Assembly: GCA_018398805.1 (NCBI GenBank)
Contig: JAGFBZ010000555.1
Coordinates: forward strand, 62,001-126,000
Direction: 5' to 3'
DNA length: 64,000 bases
DNA from: Hirundichthys speculiger
Taxonomy: Eukaryota > Chordata > Actinopteri > Beloniformes > Exocoetidae
The position numbers and the translations under genes were made by a program. This document shows, piece by piece, positions 46,972 through 60,096 of this stretch. Every line of letters starts with the position of its first letter. The stretch's first letter is position 1. The notes under the pieces are model-generated. The model was given only the letters and a program-made list of their open reading frames with translations, did not search any database and was not told the origin of the DNA.

Positions 46972-49900
46972 CTCAGCGTCACGGACTGGGGCACGTCGCG
47001 TGCACACTGTGGCGCACTGAGCGGCTCGCGATTTGAGAGCGAGGCAGAAAGAGGGAGGCGATAATAGCGAAGGATAGGGGAAAATAAAAGGGAAGGGATT
47101 GATGTGGCGAGGCCTCGCGAGTCTAATATCATCATATAACGTCTCATATGCGCTTTATAATATCCTATTTGGAGTTTGATAAGTGTGAAATACGTCGTGC
47201 CCGCACCTGTTTCAAACAGTTGGACAAGTTGCCCATGTATGTGACAGTTGAAAGAGTTGGGCTCACGCGACTCCTCCCTGTTAAAGGCTGCAAAGGCCAA
47301 AGACTCTTATCCTTAACCTATTCTCCCCTCTCAGCTGTTTTCTCTGAATTAGCTTGCATTTTGATATTTCAGACAGCTTTCTTAGTTGGATGAGGTTCTG
47401 TTGTTGGTCTCCACTCTGAAAATAATGGTATATACATTTAGTGTCAGTAGGCTTTAAAGATCCTCCATCTCCCGGTCAAATACATGACTAACAACACAGT
47501 CAGGACAGAGGAGCTGTCCTGTCACAGGATGGGGAATGACCACTTTCTGTGTGTAGGCCACATCTTCCCCATAAGGCAAACCCTTTCTTTTTACAGTAAA
47601 TTTATTGATCAAGATTTGATGCTACTTCTTAAGTACCCTATTGGTGTCTGGCTGCTCTCACTTTCACCCTGAGATGCATTACTTTGACAAAGGTTTGCTG
47701 TTAGAGGTTTCTTTTTGTTTTTATCCCATTTATGTTTACCTTTATGTATATTGTCCCTCTGTTGTAAATCCTTTTGATCACTATGGAGCAGGGGGGCCAC
47801 AGCCTGCCACTGTCAGATAAATGTACAGCTACAGGCGTCCTGCTTATTTAGTTAACTCCATTTTTGTAACTGGTGTTAATTAGCTCTAACATATAAACAC
47901 ATCCATGCAAACACAGATACACAACACTCCTATGTCTGCTTACTGGCCTTATGTTACCACAAGGCCTGACTCTTAAAGTGTTTGGATTTCCTAGGATAAG
48001 CCCTATTCACAATATTGATTAGAAAGACCACCATGACGCATCTCAGTCTCATTTTCTAAAGCTAACCTTGAGTCTGCAGGCAAGTGAATTTTATTAAGAT
48101 TTTATTTTCTCTTAGATCACAGTGTGACAATGCTTGAACCACTATAGTCCAATACTTTTCCCCCTGTCGCCTTTTCTTAATGTTGTAATGTTATTGAGCA
48201 CTCTTATTCATTTTGCACTCCTAAAAAAATGTGCATATGATTAAATGGCTTCATGGCCTTTTAAAGCTGTCATTGTGTCTGAGACCTGTAGTAAGTCCTC
48301 TTCCTCCTATACCACTTCCCCTTCCTCACTCTCAGTTACATCAACTCTTTTGTTGTTTGTTTGTTCTTATCTTTCACTTATTTCAGTGTTAAGTTGACTT
48401 TAAATAGACATTGCTGACATTTACACATAGTCGTCTGAAATTATATGCCGTTCAGTGTTCATCCTGCATGGGACAAAACTGTCTTAACTTCCTCACATTC
48501 AAGTCATAAAGGTCAGTATAAGTCAACGTAAGTTCTTATACACCAAAAATGATCACTTGGTAGTGAAAAACATTTCTTCAAATGGAACAAACACAGCCGG
48601 ACCTGGCAAATCATTCATATTGAGTCAGAGCTTCGGCTCTCCTGCACAAATCCTTTTACACATGGAAGAAAGGGTGTTAGTGGTGGTCAAAGGTCCGCTG
48701 CCATTACTTACTGATTTACAGGTTTTATATCAAATTTAAAGCCTGTCCGAGTTAGCTCCGCCCAAGACACGTGTTCATTTATAATTTTTTAATGTTACAT
48801 TTCTGTGATAGGGGAATGAAATAAGAAAAGGGTCCAGGTGACACAGTGAACAGATTTGAACAGAAACCAGCTGAGAGGATTGTCTCTGCCCGCTCACGCT
48901 GTAATGACATGAACAGGGATTGGCTGGGAAATAATTAATCCTGCCTCAAGGGTGTGTCCCTGGAATGTCAAATTCATACTGTGCATCCTACATGTTTGCA
49001 CGTAGATAAATGAATGAATGAATTAATTAATGCGTCATGGTTATGGCTCAGCCTCCTGTGATTCAGGTGATCAACAGTTGAAGCTTGTTTCTCTTGTGCT
49101 CTGTTGAGTCAGTTGTCGTTTAGCTTAGGTAAGCAGGACCTTTGATATGCATGTCTCTATATCTATATGTGTGTACTGCTTTCCGGTAGCAAGTGAGAGG
49201 TTAAGTAGTGTTGTCAACAAACTTCAGTGGGAGTCGATGTTTGCCAAGTGCTTGAAATACTGTCCTGGAAAGTCTCCTCCTCATGTATCACAACACTGTG
49301 TTTGTCCTTACAACTGAGAGTGCCAGCTAAATGCAGGCTCTCTGAACTTGGGCCTTGCTGCCAAGGTCCCAGCTGCTTTAAGGCCATCAAAGGAATTTTT
49401 CTCTGAATTCTTCATCTGGACAAGAACTGATACGCAGTCACTTGACGTCTTGTGTATAATGACCATTACTCTGATTCGTGGTTGTCTAAATAGACCACTT
49501 GTCAAACTTTATGACGCTTTAAAGAGACTTTCAAGTGCAGACTGAACTTGTCTTTTAGACTCAGTGACTGGATCTATTAAAACTTAGACACAATTTAGTT
49601 GTATAAATTGTTGTAAAAACACCTATTCTATTAATTCGGAGAAAATTGATGTTCAGCAGCTTAGTCACGCATCTTAAAGTTTTCAGAGGACTTTGCATAA
49701 AGCGCATCGGCCGGGCTAGTTTTTTAACACTTACTGTTACCACTCCTCTTTGTATTATGTATTACTTTGTATTATGCAAGAGGCAACATGAAATACTAAA
49801 ACTGTCATGTGTTATGCAGTTTATGTAGCTCCTGAAGGGAAAACTCCATGAATAGAGCTTGAAGTGTGATATCCTTGTGAGTGGGACCTTCCCAGTTTGA

Positions 49901-50448
49901 AGGCAGCGCTACACAAACAGCTAATGTTGGTAAAACACTGTTTGTGGGTCACTTGTTCAACGACATGACGAATTTTTCCATGATTCCCTCATTTGAATAT
50001 TTCCTGGTATGTTTTTATTGTGAAAGATAACAAAATCCACCCACTAGCAGCTCTAAATGCCATCTATTACCTTCAGAGATTCTGTTTATTGTATAATGTG
50101 CTTATTTTTTATTTACATGGTAGTGCTTGTAGCTGGGACCGTTTGCCAGGTGGTCAGTGGAGAAAACTGAGAGGGGTGTCTGAATTTTAGTGGCCTAGCA
50201 AGTATTAATCAATGCTTCTTGGCAATAACTGTTATACTGTTGGAAAGCTTGTTTATTCCTCTTCTAAATGTTTCCACATTTGTAAGGAGCATGCATTTGT
50301 GGGATGAGCAGCAGAGCTAAGTTTGTGGGTTGCGCCCATGAAAGATTTGCCAGATCTTCTCTTTCAACGCCAAACATGATTGAAGTCTGAAAAACAAGAC
50401 ACACTGGTATTTTAACAATTTAAATGTATTCATTTAACAACAGGAGCC

Positions 50449-50720
50449 TCAGTAGCGTGTAGAAGGACCATACGCAGCCACAACAGCCTGGCACCTCCTC
50501 CTCATGCTGGTCACCAGCCTGGCCACACCCTGCTGTGGGATGGTATCCCATCCTTCAATCTCAATACTGAGAGATATCAAGATGATATCTGGCATCACAC
50601 TGCCTCCACCACATGATGCTACGTCGTCTCCACACTTTGACCCAACGATCCAAGTGCTGCAGGCAGAATCTGGACTCATCGCTGAACATGATGTTCCTCC
50701 ACATGTTCAAGACAATCAGG
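50449..50720 (-). pseudogene. Tc1/mariner-like transposase remnant
   Basis: Read on the minus strand: WRNIMFSDESRFCLQH then DRWVKVWRR, the region around the first catalytic Asp of Tc1/mariner DDE transposases (usual FTDESRF), followed after a frame break and internal deletion by WDTIPQQGVARLVTSMRRRC and QAVVAAYGPSTRY with a stop, the usual C-terminal end. Frame breaks and missing middle make it non-functional. Confidence 0.78.
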
Positions 50721-50820
50721 TGCCCGACTGGTACCAGAAGCTCAAAACAAGAGTCAGCAGCAACAGCGAAGAAAAAACAAGAAAAAAGAAAAACTGTTTG
50801 CCATTAAGGGAGAAGGTTTA

Positions 50821-50889
50821 ATTCAGTTCAATTCAGTTTTATTTGTATAGCGTCTATTACAATGAAAGTTGTCCCTAGGTGCTTTACAG
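50821..50889 (+). repeat. dispersed repeat family 2, copy 2
   Basis: Reads TTCAATTCAGTTTTATTTGT then ATAGCG and ends TAGGTGCTTTACAGG; same family as 39983-40054. Confidence 0.75.
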
Positions 50890-52639
50890 GTGCTTTACTC
50901 ATCTCTGCTTCTCATCCCACAAATGCAAGTTCTTTACAAATGTGGAACTATTTGAAAGGGAAATAAACAGGCCTTCCGGCAGTCTAGGATTTATTGCCAA
51001 GAAGCACTGCTACAAGACAGAAATAATCTACTAAACACAAATTTCCTTACTTTTTGTGCTTAGTTTAGCTTTTTAAGCCCAGCTGACACTTGCCACAGAA
51101 GTGCAGTACAATTATCCGTTATATGTTGGCTTATATCCGTTATGTGTCCAGCGAGTGCAGAAGCCTTGATTTATGCCCTGTAAGTACAACAACAGGTGAT
51201 TCCTGTTTTGCCTTTGGCCTGCTCGAGTCAGGCTGGACCAAGGCCATGTGATAAGTCAATCAGTAACCCTGTGACCGCCACAGCTCATATTTGAATACAC
51301 GTGTATAATTCAGCGGTCATAGAACTCAAAATGAAAACAACTCATCGCTAACAAAAGCTAGCAAACACAGGCTTACGTAGCATCCGAATGTATTTGTGTG
51401 TGTGTGTCTCTGAGCACATTTGTGTGTCTGTATAGTCTTCATTTTACCAACGAGTCCGAAGCTGCTGAGACAGTCATGACGTCACCCACTCAGTTTTTTG
51501 TTGTTTTTTTTTTTATCTCTTGAATTAAGTTAACCAACCAGTTACCCTGGAGCCACAACACAGAAGAAACTGCCTGTTCTGGAGCGCTGCCACTCCCTGA
51601 GTTGCTAAAGCCATACGGACACGTCTTCCTGTTCCTCAAATGACCAAAAGATCCCAAAAGTGTCCATTTGCTTTCAACCCAAGGAGGTGACCGTCCACTA
51701 ATTCACTCCCACCACCTCTTTCTTCTGGTCTCCGTGCACATTTGCGGTGTCTGTGCTCCTTCCTTTCTGTCCCGCTTATCATTGGGAATTGGATAATTTG
51801 GCATTGAGGGATTTTGATTTGTATGCGGGAGTAGGATTTGCAGGGGAGGGGCAGTGGAACCATGAAAGGCCTGTTCCTGACCATGGGAGGTGGACACGAT
51901 TAGCAGCTCTATTATCATGCACCCTCACGCTCACAAGAACCCATTTACGCATCTGCTGCTTACTGGTCTTACTGGTAGTGGTACTCGAGTGCGGGTCAAT
52001 ATAAAGTGCATTAGCTGAAATTAGCCCCGATAGACGCTGATAGCTGCAGCGCACACCAGCCGAGAGATGGGAAGCAGATGAGAGCAAATGATAAATGGGA
52101 TCTGGGTGAAGGAAAGATAGAGAAGAGAGAAGTGAAAATGAGGAGAAAATGCTTAATGTTATCCTCTTTGTCATTCAGATAAGTTTCATTATCACCGTCT
52201 TGAGATAAGTGGTGGAACAGGGCAAATAAAAGGTCAGGAAAAACAAACATTATAAAGATGTTTGGGTGAAAAATAGTAGTTCTACAATGTGTAGCATAAA
52301 TTATTAACTGGGGCTTGTAGCTGGTTTTGGCAGAGACCAGTATCATTGTTCCTCTCCTCCCTTTTCCCCATCTTGCAGTCTAAGCGTTTCCTCCCTGTCC
52401 TCTTTCAACCTCCCTTTCTCTCGTCTCTGACCGACTGACCAGTTGTTAGCCATCTGTGACTGGTCATAGTTGCAGTGAGGGGAAGCCCTATTCACTGTTC
52501 ACCCACCCTTTCATGCCCCCCCCTCCACCCCACTCTCCTGTCCACGGATGCAGCCAATGGGCTGGTCGTCTGCGGCGTCATTGATCCGTGGGTCACCGTG
52601 GTGACGGACTGACTCCAAGGCACGGGCCAGTTACCAGTT

Positions 52640-52659
52640 GTGTGTGTGTGTGTGTGTGT
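52640..52659. repeat. TG microsatellite
   Basis: Ten TG units in upstream intergenic DNA. Confidence 0.9.
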
Positions 52660-54525
52660 CAGGCCTGCCAGCTGGCCAGTTCGTGCTTGGATTGGATTAA
52701 CTTCCCATTTACAGCCCAAATGGATTCCTCACCTAAACCCCACCCTCCCCTTAAACAGACACACACAGCTTCTTGGCCACGCCTGGAAAGACTTGTGTCT
52801 TCTGTTGTCTGTCATCATACATATAATCAGAATCCGTATAATTCCCTGTTGCATTTCCATATGTTTTGTCTGGACAGGTTTCTCTGAAGCGTTGTGACAG
52901 GTAGTTCATATTACAACGTACATCCGCATGGGAGGAACTGGGCACATTTTGCTCGACTTCCTGGCATGAAGCTTCCTCTTATAACATTTTTGACACAACA
53001 CGGGTTGGTGTACCTTCAGCTACTGCGTTTGGATGTGGAAAACAAGCGAGATTTTATTCACGGCTACAGATCGGTGCAAAACATCAAAAGAGTATCACCC
53101 TGTCCCTTGAAAATCATATGATTATTAGGGCTAAATCAGATTAAAAGCTTGAAGTGTATAACCCAGTTTTCAGTTGTTTGTAATAACCACATGCAGTGCT
53201 TGAGGCTGTGCCGCATCTTTGAATGTTGCCTTCTTTTCTGTTATCACACACAAGGCCCTCTGTCCTCCCTGCTTCTTCACTTACTCTTCCTCTACACACT
53301 CCTCACTTCCTCATGTCGTTCCTGCATCTTATTGGCCCAAAGCAGAGGCCAAGGTGCCTTTTAAGGGTGTGAAGTTTTACTCGGGTGTTGAACAAACCAG
53401 GGACTGATGACAAAGCAGCCTTAACCATTAAAGGGAGAAACTCTCAGTTTGCCACACAGCAGCATGTATAGATATCCTGATGAGCTGACTGTTTGATGAA
53501 ATGATCTGTTTTGAAGCCAGAAATGAATGCGTGATGCACTTTCTAGAAAAGGCTCGACATGTTTTTTTTTTTGTGCGCTGTGCAAAGCGGGATAAACAGA
53601 TAAAAGAAATCTAAAGCTAAGAAGACTGACAGACTTAAACATATCTGTATCTAATTCACTGTCTTGCTCATGCGCACACAAACTTCCCCTGCACGACGGT
53701 GGACACAGGCAGGCTTATCTGTCCTCCACCATCTGCCTCCGTCTGGTAGGAGCACTTCTCCTCTCCCATTGGATCGTTTTACAAGCTACGAGCCCTCTGA
53801 TTGGCTCGTTCGGAAATTCTGAGCCTCTGACTGGCCGTGGTCACTCTCTAACTTCCTGATCTTCCTTGTTGCATTGCTGCCCCCTCAAATAGAGCGCAGT
53901 GAGAGGTCAGCCACCTACACACGCCTATGCTCTTTACTCTGTAGTCCTTGGCTGCCCTCCCTCCCTGCACATTCCTTACATAACCTTACAGCCTTTCATG
54001 CCCCTCTGTTTTATTTTATTTCCCCATTTCTTCATTCTTGTCATACCTTTTCATGTCTTTTTGTCATCTACTTCCTCTGTGTGTCATGTTATTTCAGCAA
54101 ATGCTAGTCAGGTGTTATCTACTGATAAATGAATAAAATTAGGCCTGTTCAGAGGAACCTTAGCCGTTTGTCGAGTCATCCTCCTCTCAGCTGTAAAAAC
54201 CTCTTTCCTATGCATGATAAACAACTCCTGCCTCCCTGTGTGCCACACACAAACAACAACTTCAGTGCAGGGCTGCGGTGCACACCCAGTACCCCCCGAA
54301 CTGCTGAGTAAAGTTTACAAGCGCTGCCGTGCTTTGTTGCATTGTAACACCTCTGATTTTTGTTTGTTTGAAGCCTGCAGGCAGGTTGGAGTTCATTAAA
54401 GCCGGTGGGGTGTATTGTCCTGTGTGGAGCTATGCAGTCCGTTTCTGTTTGCAGTTCCCACCCTTCACTCACTCGGCCTGTTTGAATGAGCAGCTCTCCC
54501 TTCGCTGATTGGGTGCAGGCGGCTG

Positions 54526-54535
54526 CCATATAAGG
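54526..54535. promoter_or_regulatory. CArG-like CCATATAAGG with adjacent inverted CCAAT
   Basis: Exact CC(A/T)6GG match; an inverted CCAAT lies about 15 bases away. Could be an SRF site or serve as a weak TATA element for a + strand start. No transcript evidence. Confidence 0.3.
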
Positions 54536-55762
54536 GAACAGGCCTGCTGCAGCAGCAGGAAGTGGGGTAAGGAGGAAGTGGAAAGCCGGCTCTCAGCAAT
54601 ACCGGCAGTGAAATCTGCAGCCCGTGGAGGAATCATAAGAGGCTGCCACACCTTTTCTTCAATCCTCCATGTTTTCTTTTCAGTTTATAACAGCTCATCA
54701 TTTGTGACGCTGTTATCTCCTCCTCGCCTCTTTCAATCTTTACGATGCTCATTAAATAGACTCTCTTTTTTGCTCCCTTGCATTTATCTCCACTTCTATC
54801 CCTCCTGAGTTGGCGTCCCGTGAAACCTGCGCCGCAAGAACAGTCGTTCGTTGGCAGTCCCTGCTTTAAATAAGCTTGAAATGTGTGATGGAAAGCTCTT
54901 AATCGCTCAGGGCAGCGATCTTTCGGCTTAGTGCAGCACACAGGCTTTGCTTTCCCGCTGAGGGCCGAGCAAAGTCCAGTTGGAGCTGAGCAGCAGCAGT
55001 ACACGGTACGGTTGTGAAACAGATTGTTATGAGGGTGGTACAAAGTCAGTTGTCAGACACAGAGAGAGGTCCAGATCCAAATATCCAACAAAAGTGGAAA
55101 TGCAGGAAGGTGAAAGTCAACCAGCAGAGAAGGCCACAGTTTTCAGTTTTCTTATATCTTTGTGTACTGGCCACATCCCTTACCGTGATTATGATCCCCC
55201 ACTAACAGCTCTCTGTATCAGCAGAAACTGATGACCACTGAACAGAACTTGTCTCCCTAACAATATTTATGTCGCATACACGGGAGCTGCTCACAGCCAT
55301 TAATCTGCCTGCTTCACCATACACCATAAACATGTGTCAGCACTACCTTCCCCTCAATTCTGCTCCCATTTGCATCATCTGAGTGTTGGAGCTGCTGCTC
55401 AGTTGTGAGCAGTCAGAGTTCAGTGAGTCATGTCTCTGCTTGTATTAAGGCTGTGACTTAAAGAGGCCAAAAGCGCCGTGGGGTCTGATTTCAAAACCCA
55501 CTTCGGCCTCTTTTGTCCCCGAGGGGTTGCTTCTGTGTGTGAGTTTCCAGAAGTTTGCAACATCACTGTGGTGTGCTGTTAGGCAGTTTTGATTTGTGTC
55601 AGGGTTGATTGTGTTTGTTGACCTGGGTGTGTATTAGTGAGGCCACGCCCTCCTGTAAACGCTGACGTCCATAAAAGGAGATCTTTAAGTTTGTCACATG
55701 GTAACAATCTGAGGAATGTAAGACTGGTCGCATGGGATGCCATCTCAAGGAAATCAGTTTCA

Positions 55763-55781
55763 CCCCCCCCCCCCCCCCCCC
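55763..55781. repeat. poly-C tract (19 C)
   Basis: Uninterrupted C run on the + strand. Confidence 0.97.
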
Positions 55782-58700
55782 AACAACACTATGAAATGAT
55801 GGGTGTGAGATTGTGTCTGCAGTAATTGATTACTTCTTGTATGAGTGCCGGCGTCGTCTTTGCGTATGGTTTGTGTGATCAGAGGGGAATTTCACAGCTC
55901 GAGAGATTTCACTTCTCGTTCAGTTGCGTTTCAGTAACTGGAAACTGCAGAGGAGGACGGTCCAACTTCCTTCCCTGTCAGAAGAAGAACAGGCTTTTGT
56001 GTGTGTGTGTGCTTGGTGTGAGTGTGATTGTGTATTTCATGAGCCTGCCTGACCTGTAGGGCCGTGAGTGTTTTTCAATCACTGAAGCACAAAGGTTCCA
56101 ATTGAAGGGCACTTCTCCGAAAGCCTCTGCCGCTTCCTTTTTCTCTGATGTTAAATCAGCGGGCCCACGCTCGACATTTGTGCACATTTTTGTTAATGTA
56201 GAAATGAAAATCACCACACACACACCACTTCCTGAGGCTGCAGCCGCTGTGGGGGCCTCAGCTGATGCTGCTCTGCAGTGCCTCCTGCAGCTCGCTGACA
56301 GCAAAAAGCTCTTTCTCGCTAAATTACTTCCTTTTTTTTCCACTACAGTGCACCATATAAGGTTAACGTTTGATAGGTAGACAGACAACACCGTGACACC
56401 AGCCCCTGGCACTGACATAACTATCTCTCCTTATATGTTTGCACGGCGAGTGAGTATATTAGTCACCGTGATGGCAGGAAGTTTTGGGCAACAGACTGCT
56501 GAGGCTGGTTAGCTGTCATCAGCATAGGATTCGTGTTTCTGTGTTTGAGTCATTTAAAGCTTCTTGAGTTGAGGACTTTCAACCAGCATGTAGTTTATCT
56601 GATGTCATCACATACTCCTGCCTTTTCAGCTGAAGCAATAACCATTTTAGTTTTGACACCCTGACTTTTGTGCTTCATTAAGTCTGCGCTCATATGGCCT
56701 GTTATTTTCACTGGATGAATTCAATTCAGCGTTCGCCGAATTGAATTAATGCTGCAAAATGTAGAAATAACTGCTGAAAAGTTTGAGCAGACTGGACATC
56801 TTTGAATGACGCCAGCGTCTCTTATTATCTGAGGAATGTGCTGTGCAGCATCAAACAGCAGGAAATTCATGAACAGATTGTAATTTTGGTTTACGTCACA
56901 TGTGACATGGAGGCCTTCTACGCTGCATCGCCTCTGAGTCAGCGCCACGGTCCATTCCCACAACCTCACCGTCACCCCACCAGGCTTTTACAGTCAGGCC
57001 GAGGACCTACAGGAGACGGAGATATGAGAGAAAATAGATGCATGCGTGATCTCACATTTCCCATCACCACCTCCCCTCCTCTTTCTCGCCAGTCCAGAGC
57101 CTTTAACACCCCTCTTGTACAGCTGAAATAGCACCCCCTCCCCCCCGTCTGTCCCTTCAGGTAGAGCTGCGAGCAACTCATCTTCTATCACATCCACTCC
57201 CTCAGTCCATCCATTTGCTTTCTCCTCATCTCCTCGACTTTGGCGTGCTTCGCTGGCAGTGCAACTGCAACATCTGTGTGTGTGTTAGCAAGGCAGTCGA
57301 ACAAAACAGCCCCTCCCTCTTTCCTCTGGTCTCTCCAGCCTTCTCTTCTCCCTCTTCATTGTTGCATTTGGATAAAGCTGTGGCCTAGTTGGCCGCCTGT
57401 TTCTCCTCACATACTCGCTTTCTGTCATGGGGTCAAAGCACAAAACACTCAGAAATTCGCCTTAAGGTGTATGTTGTCAGAAGAGGTGAAAAAACAGAGG
57501 TGTGGGGAGAATATCTTTTTACAGTTGTGTGTGTGCCAGAGCTAAGCAGTTGGGGTTCTCTCAGAAATGTGGGTCTGCTGCTGCTGCAAACCCTGATATG
57601 TAGATCAAGAAGCGGTGTTTTCCTTGTGCTGTTGCATAACCCGACATGCATATAACTGTACGGCAGGATCCCGCACAACCAGGATTCTGCTGTACAGGAT
57701 CCTGGTTCAGGATTGGCTGTGGCTGCAGGGAAGAAAATCCAGTATAACTGCTCTAACAGCTCCTCTGGTCTCCTGCAAACACCACTGATATGAGAGTGTG
57801 AGCTCCCCGTCTCCACATATGGCCTCAGAGGACAGCAGAAGAAAGAGATTAGGCTTTTACAGGTAGATGACTTGGTGCACCGTTATTGGCTGAGGGCTGC
57901 AGGTAATCACCTGCTGGATTTCCTTTTAAGGACACAGCAGTAAATCCTCGTCTTGATGAGCTCTCCTCTCTGTTTTTTTCTTTCTCTCGTGCCCTTAAGC
58001 ATCTTTCCCTCCTGGTGCTTTCACTCTCCGTGTGTCCTGCTGTTGCAGACGCGCCTCTGGTGCAAAAGACTTTGAGGACGACAGAAAAATGGAGGAGAAA
58101 TGGAAGGGGAGAAAGAAAGGCAGAGGAAAGGGAGATGGGGGGATTGAGAGAAGGAGGAGTTGTGCCTTTCTTGGCTCATCTGATTGTAAGCTGATAACCT
58201 GGAGCGCCCTACCGAGCTGTTATATAAGAGACAGGAGACACCCTGAGAGACAGTGTGTGTGTGTGTGTGAACAGTAAGTGTATAAGAAACCCCCCCCCAT
58301 CTGTCTTCTTTCCCCCGTGTTTCTTCGGTAACCGGGTTAGTCACACTGGTGCTTTTTCATTCAAAAGAATTTGGTTGGAACTGTAGCTCATTTGCATGAA
58401 TGTGTGAGTGAGCATTTGTGTATGAGACGAGACCACATTGTCCCTGAGAGGATAAGGAACACGGTCCTGGCTATAATTCCACTTCCTCATCCAGAAGTGT
58501 TTTGACAACATAACGCCTTGTGTAAAGTCAATCGTCCTGGTGGCATCCGTTAAAGACCACTGAACGTGTCACCCAGCTCTTCACCGATTCAGTGGGATCT
58601 TCTTTTAACATTTCAGTGGTAAAAAAAAAAAAAAGGGCATGGAGGATTGGCCCTAACTTTTATGCTTTCAGTTGCATTGATTATTAAAAGCAAAACTTGA

Positions 58701-59446
58701 GAAAGGGAAATTACCTGCGGACTGTCATCCCCTGCTATGCATCAAAGGTTACCGTTTTCATTTTTGCTGTAGTAGCTTCGATCCTGAACTTCCTGAACGA
58801 GTATTTGTTGTAAAGGTTTGTTACCATGATAACAGAGGAATGAACAGAACAGTAAAACCTCACAATATAAAATGTTTAGATATGACTGATAAGACTGTAA
58901 ATGTTGCAGTGCGAGTTAGGAGGAACCTTCATGTGATGACTCATGAAAAAAACAGGGAAATTTATGTGAATTTAGTGACTAGACAGGAAAGTTTCGGATT
59001 TTCCTGACAAAACTTGAAAACTTTCCAAATAAAATAAAACACCTAGAAAATGTCCCCTGTGTAAAGAAAATGTTCCCTGTGTGGGTCTCTGTAAATACAC
59101 CAGCCCTGTTTTGAATAGTTATCCTGACACAATCAAGTCATTTAAAAGCTATTGTATACCTCCTAACAGTCTCATCTCTGTGGGGTAAAAATGAAACTGA
59201 AGTGAACACGAAATGTCGAAGGATGGAAATGTCTAGCAACGATTTTGCTCACCCTTACCTTCATCAACGCGCTTTTCAGTCAGGCAGGTTAAGCAACTCT
59301 ATGAGATTTTTTACACGTGAACATTTTTTAGTCACATTAAGTGAATATCTCCTCACCATCAACTGGTTGTTCATCTTGTGAGCACATTTTAGAAGAAAAA
59401 AGATCTACATACACAGTCCTGGATGGAAACAAACAGAGAGAGGAGA

Positions 59447-59455
59447 CCCCCCCCC

Positions 59456-59486
<31 letters not shown>

Positions 59487-59491
59487 ACACA
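59447..59491. repeat. poly-C (26) followed by CA repeat
   Basis: C26 then about nine CA units on the + strand; compound low-complexity tract. Confidence 0.95.
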
Positions 59492-59719
59492 CCACACCCC
59501 ACTCTGGATTTTTTTTTCCCCGGAGGGTTCATGATGGAGTGTTTTCATATTATTCAGTTCTGTTTCTTTGTTTGAATTTGAACATTAGATGATTTCTCTC
59601 CTTCCCCATGGTCTTATATACCACCATGTGTCATAAAACCCCCTGAATAAACTTAGTTTAACAGTTACTGGTATGACTAAGTCTTTAGGAGGTCATAATG
59701 TTTTTCTAAATGGACATGA

Positions 59720-59815
59720 TGCCCTGGGATGGGCTGGTGACCTGCCCTGGGTCTACCACTGACAGGCTCCAGCAGGTCCGCGTGAGCCTGCGCAGGAATA
59801 AGAGGGTATAGATAA
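59720..59815 (-). repeat. dispersed teleost repeat, copy C
   Basis: Contains GATGGGCTGGTGACCTGCCC, CACTGACAGGCTCCAGCAGG and GGGTATAGATAAATG; reverse-complement orientation of the family at 36768-37034, diverged. Confidence 0.65.
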
Positions 59816-60096
59816 ATGTAGATTACACTTTGATCGGAGCAGTGACTTGACTGAACCCAGCTTATTTACCTGTCTTGTGTCTCTGTTATTGAATATTTAT
59901 TTTGGATTACTCTCTGGATTTAAATGAATCACATCTCTGGTTGGAACCCAAAAAGTTATGTTAATTATGTCATCTTACCCAAATACTCCTGAGCCCCAGA
60001 AAATGGAGCTACTTTGGTTCCTAAATGGTAAATACCATATTTTTGTGAAACCTTTTGAAGTAAAGCTAAATGTCTACACTCTGATAACATCTAGAT

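Noticed and set aside
49993..50190. Small + strand frame MNISWYVFIVKDN in upstream DNA
   Set aside because: No homology, splice support or codon bias; consistent with chance in A/T-rich DNA.
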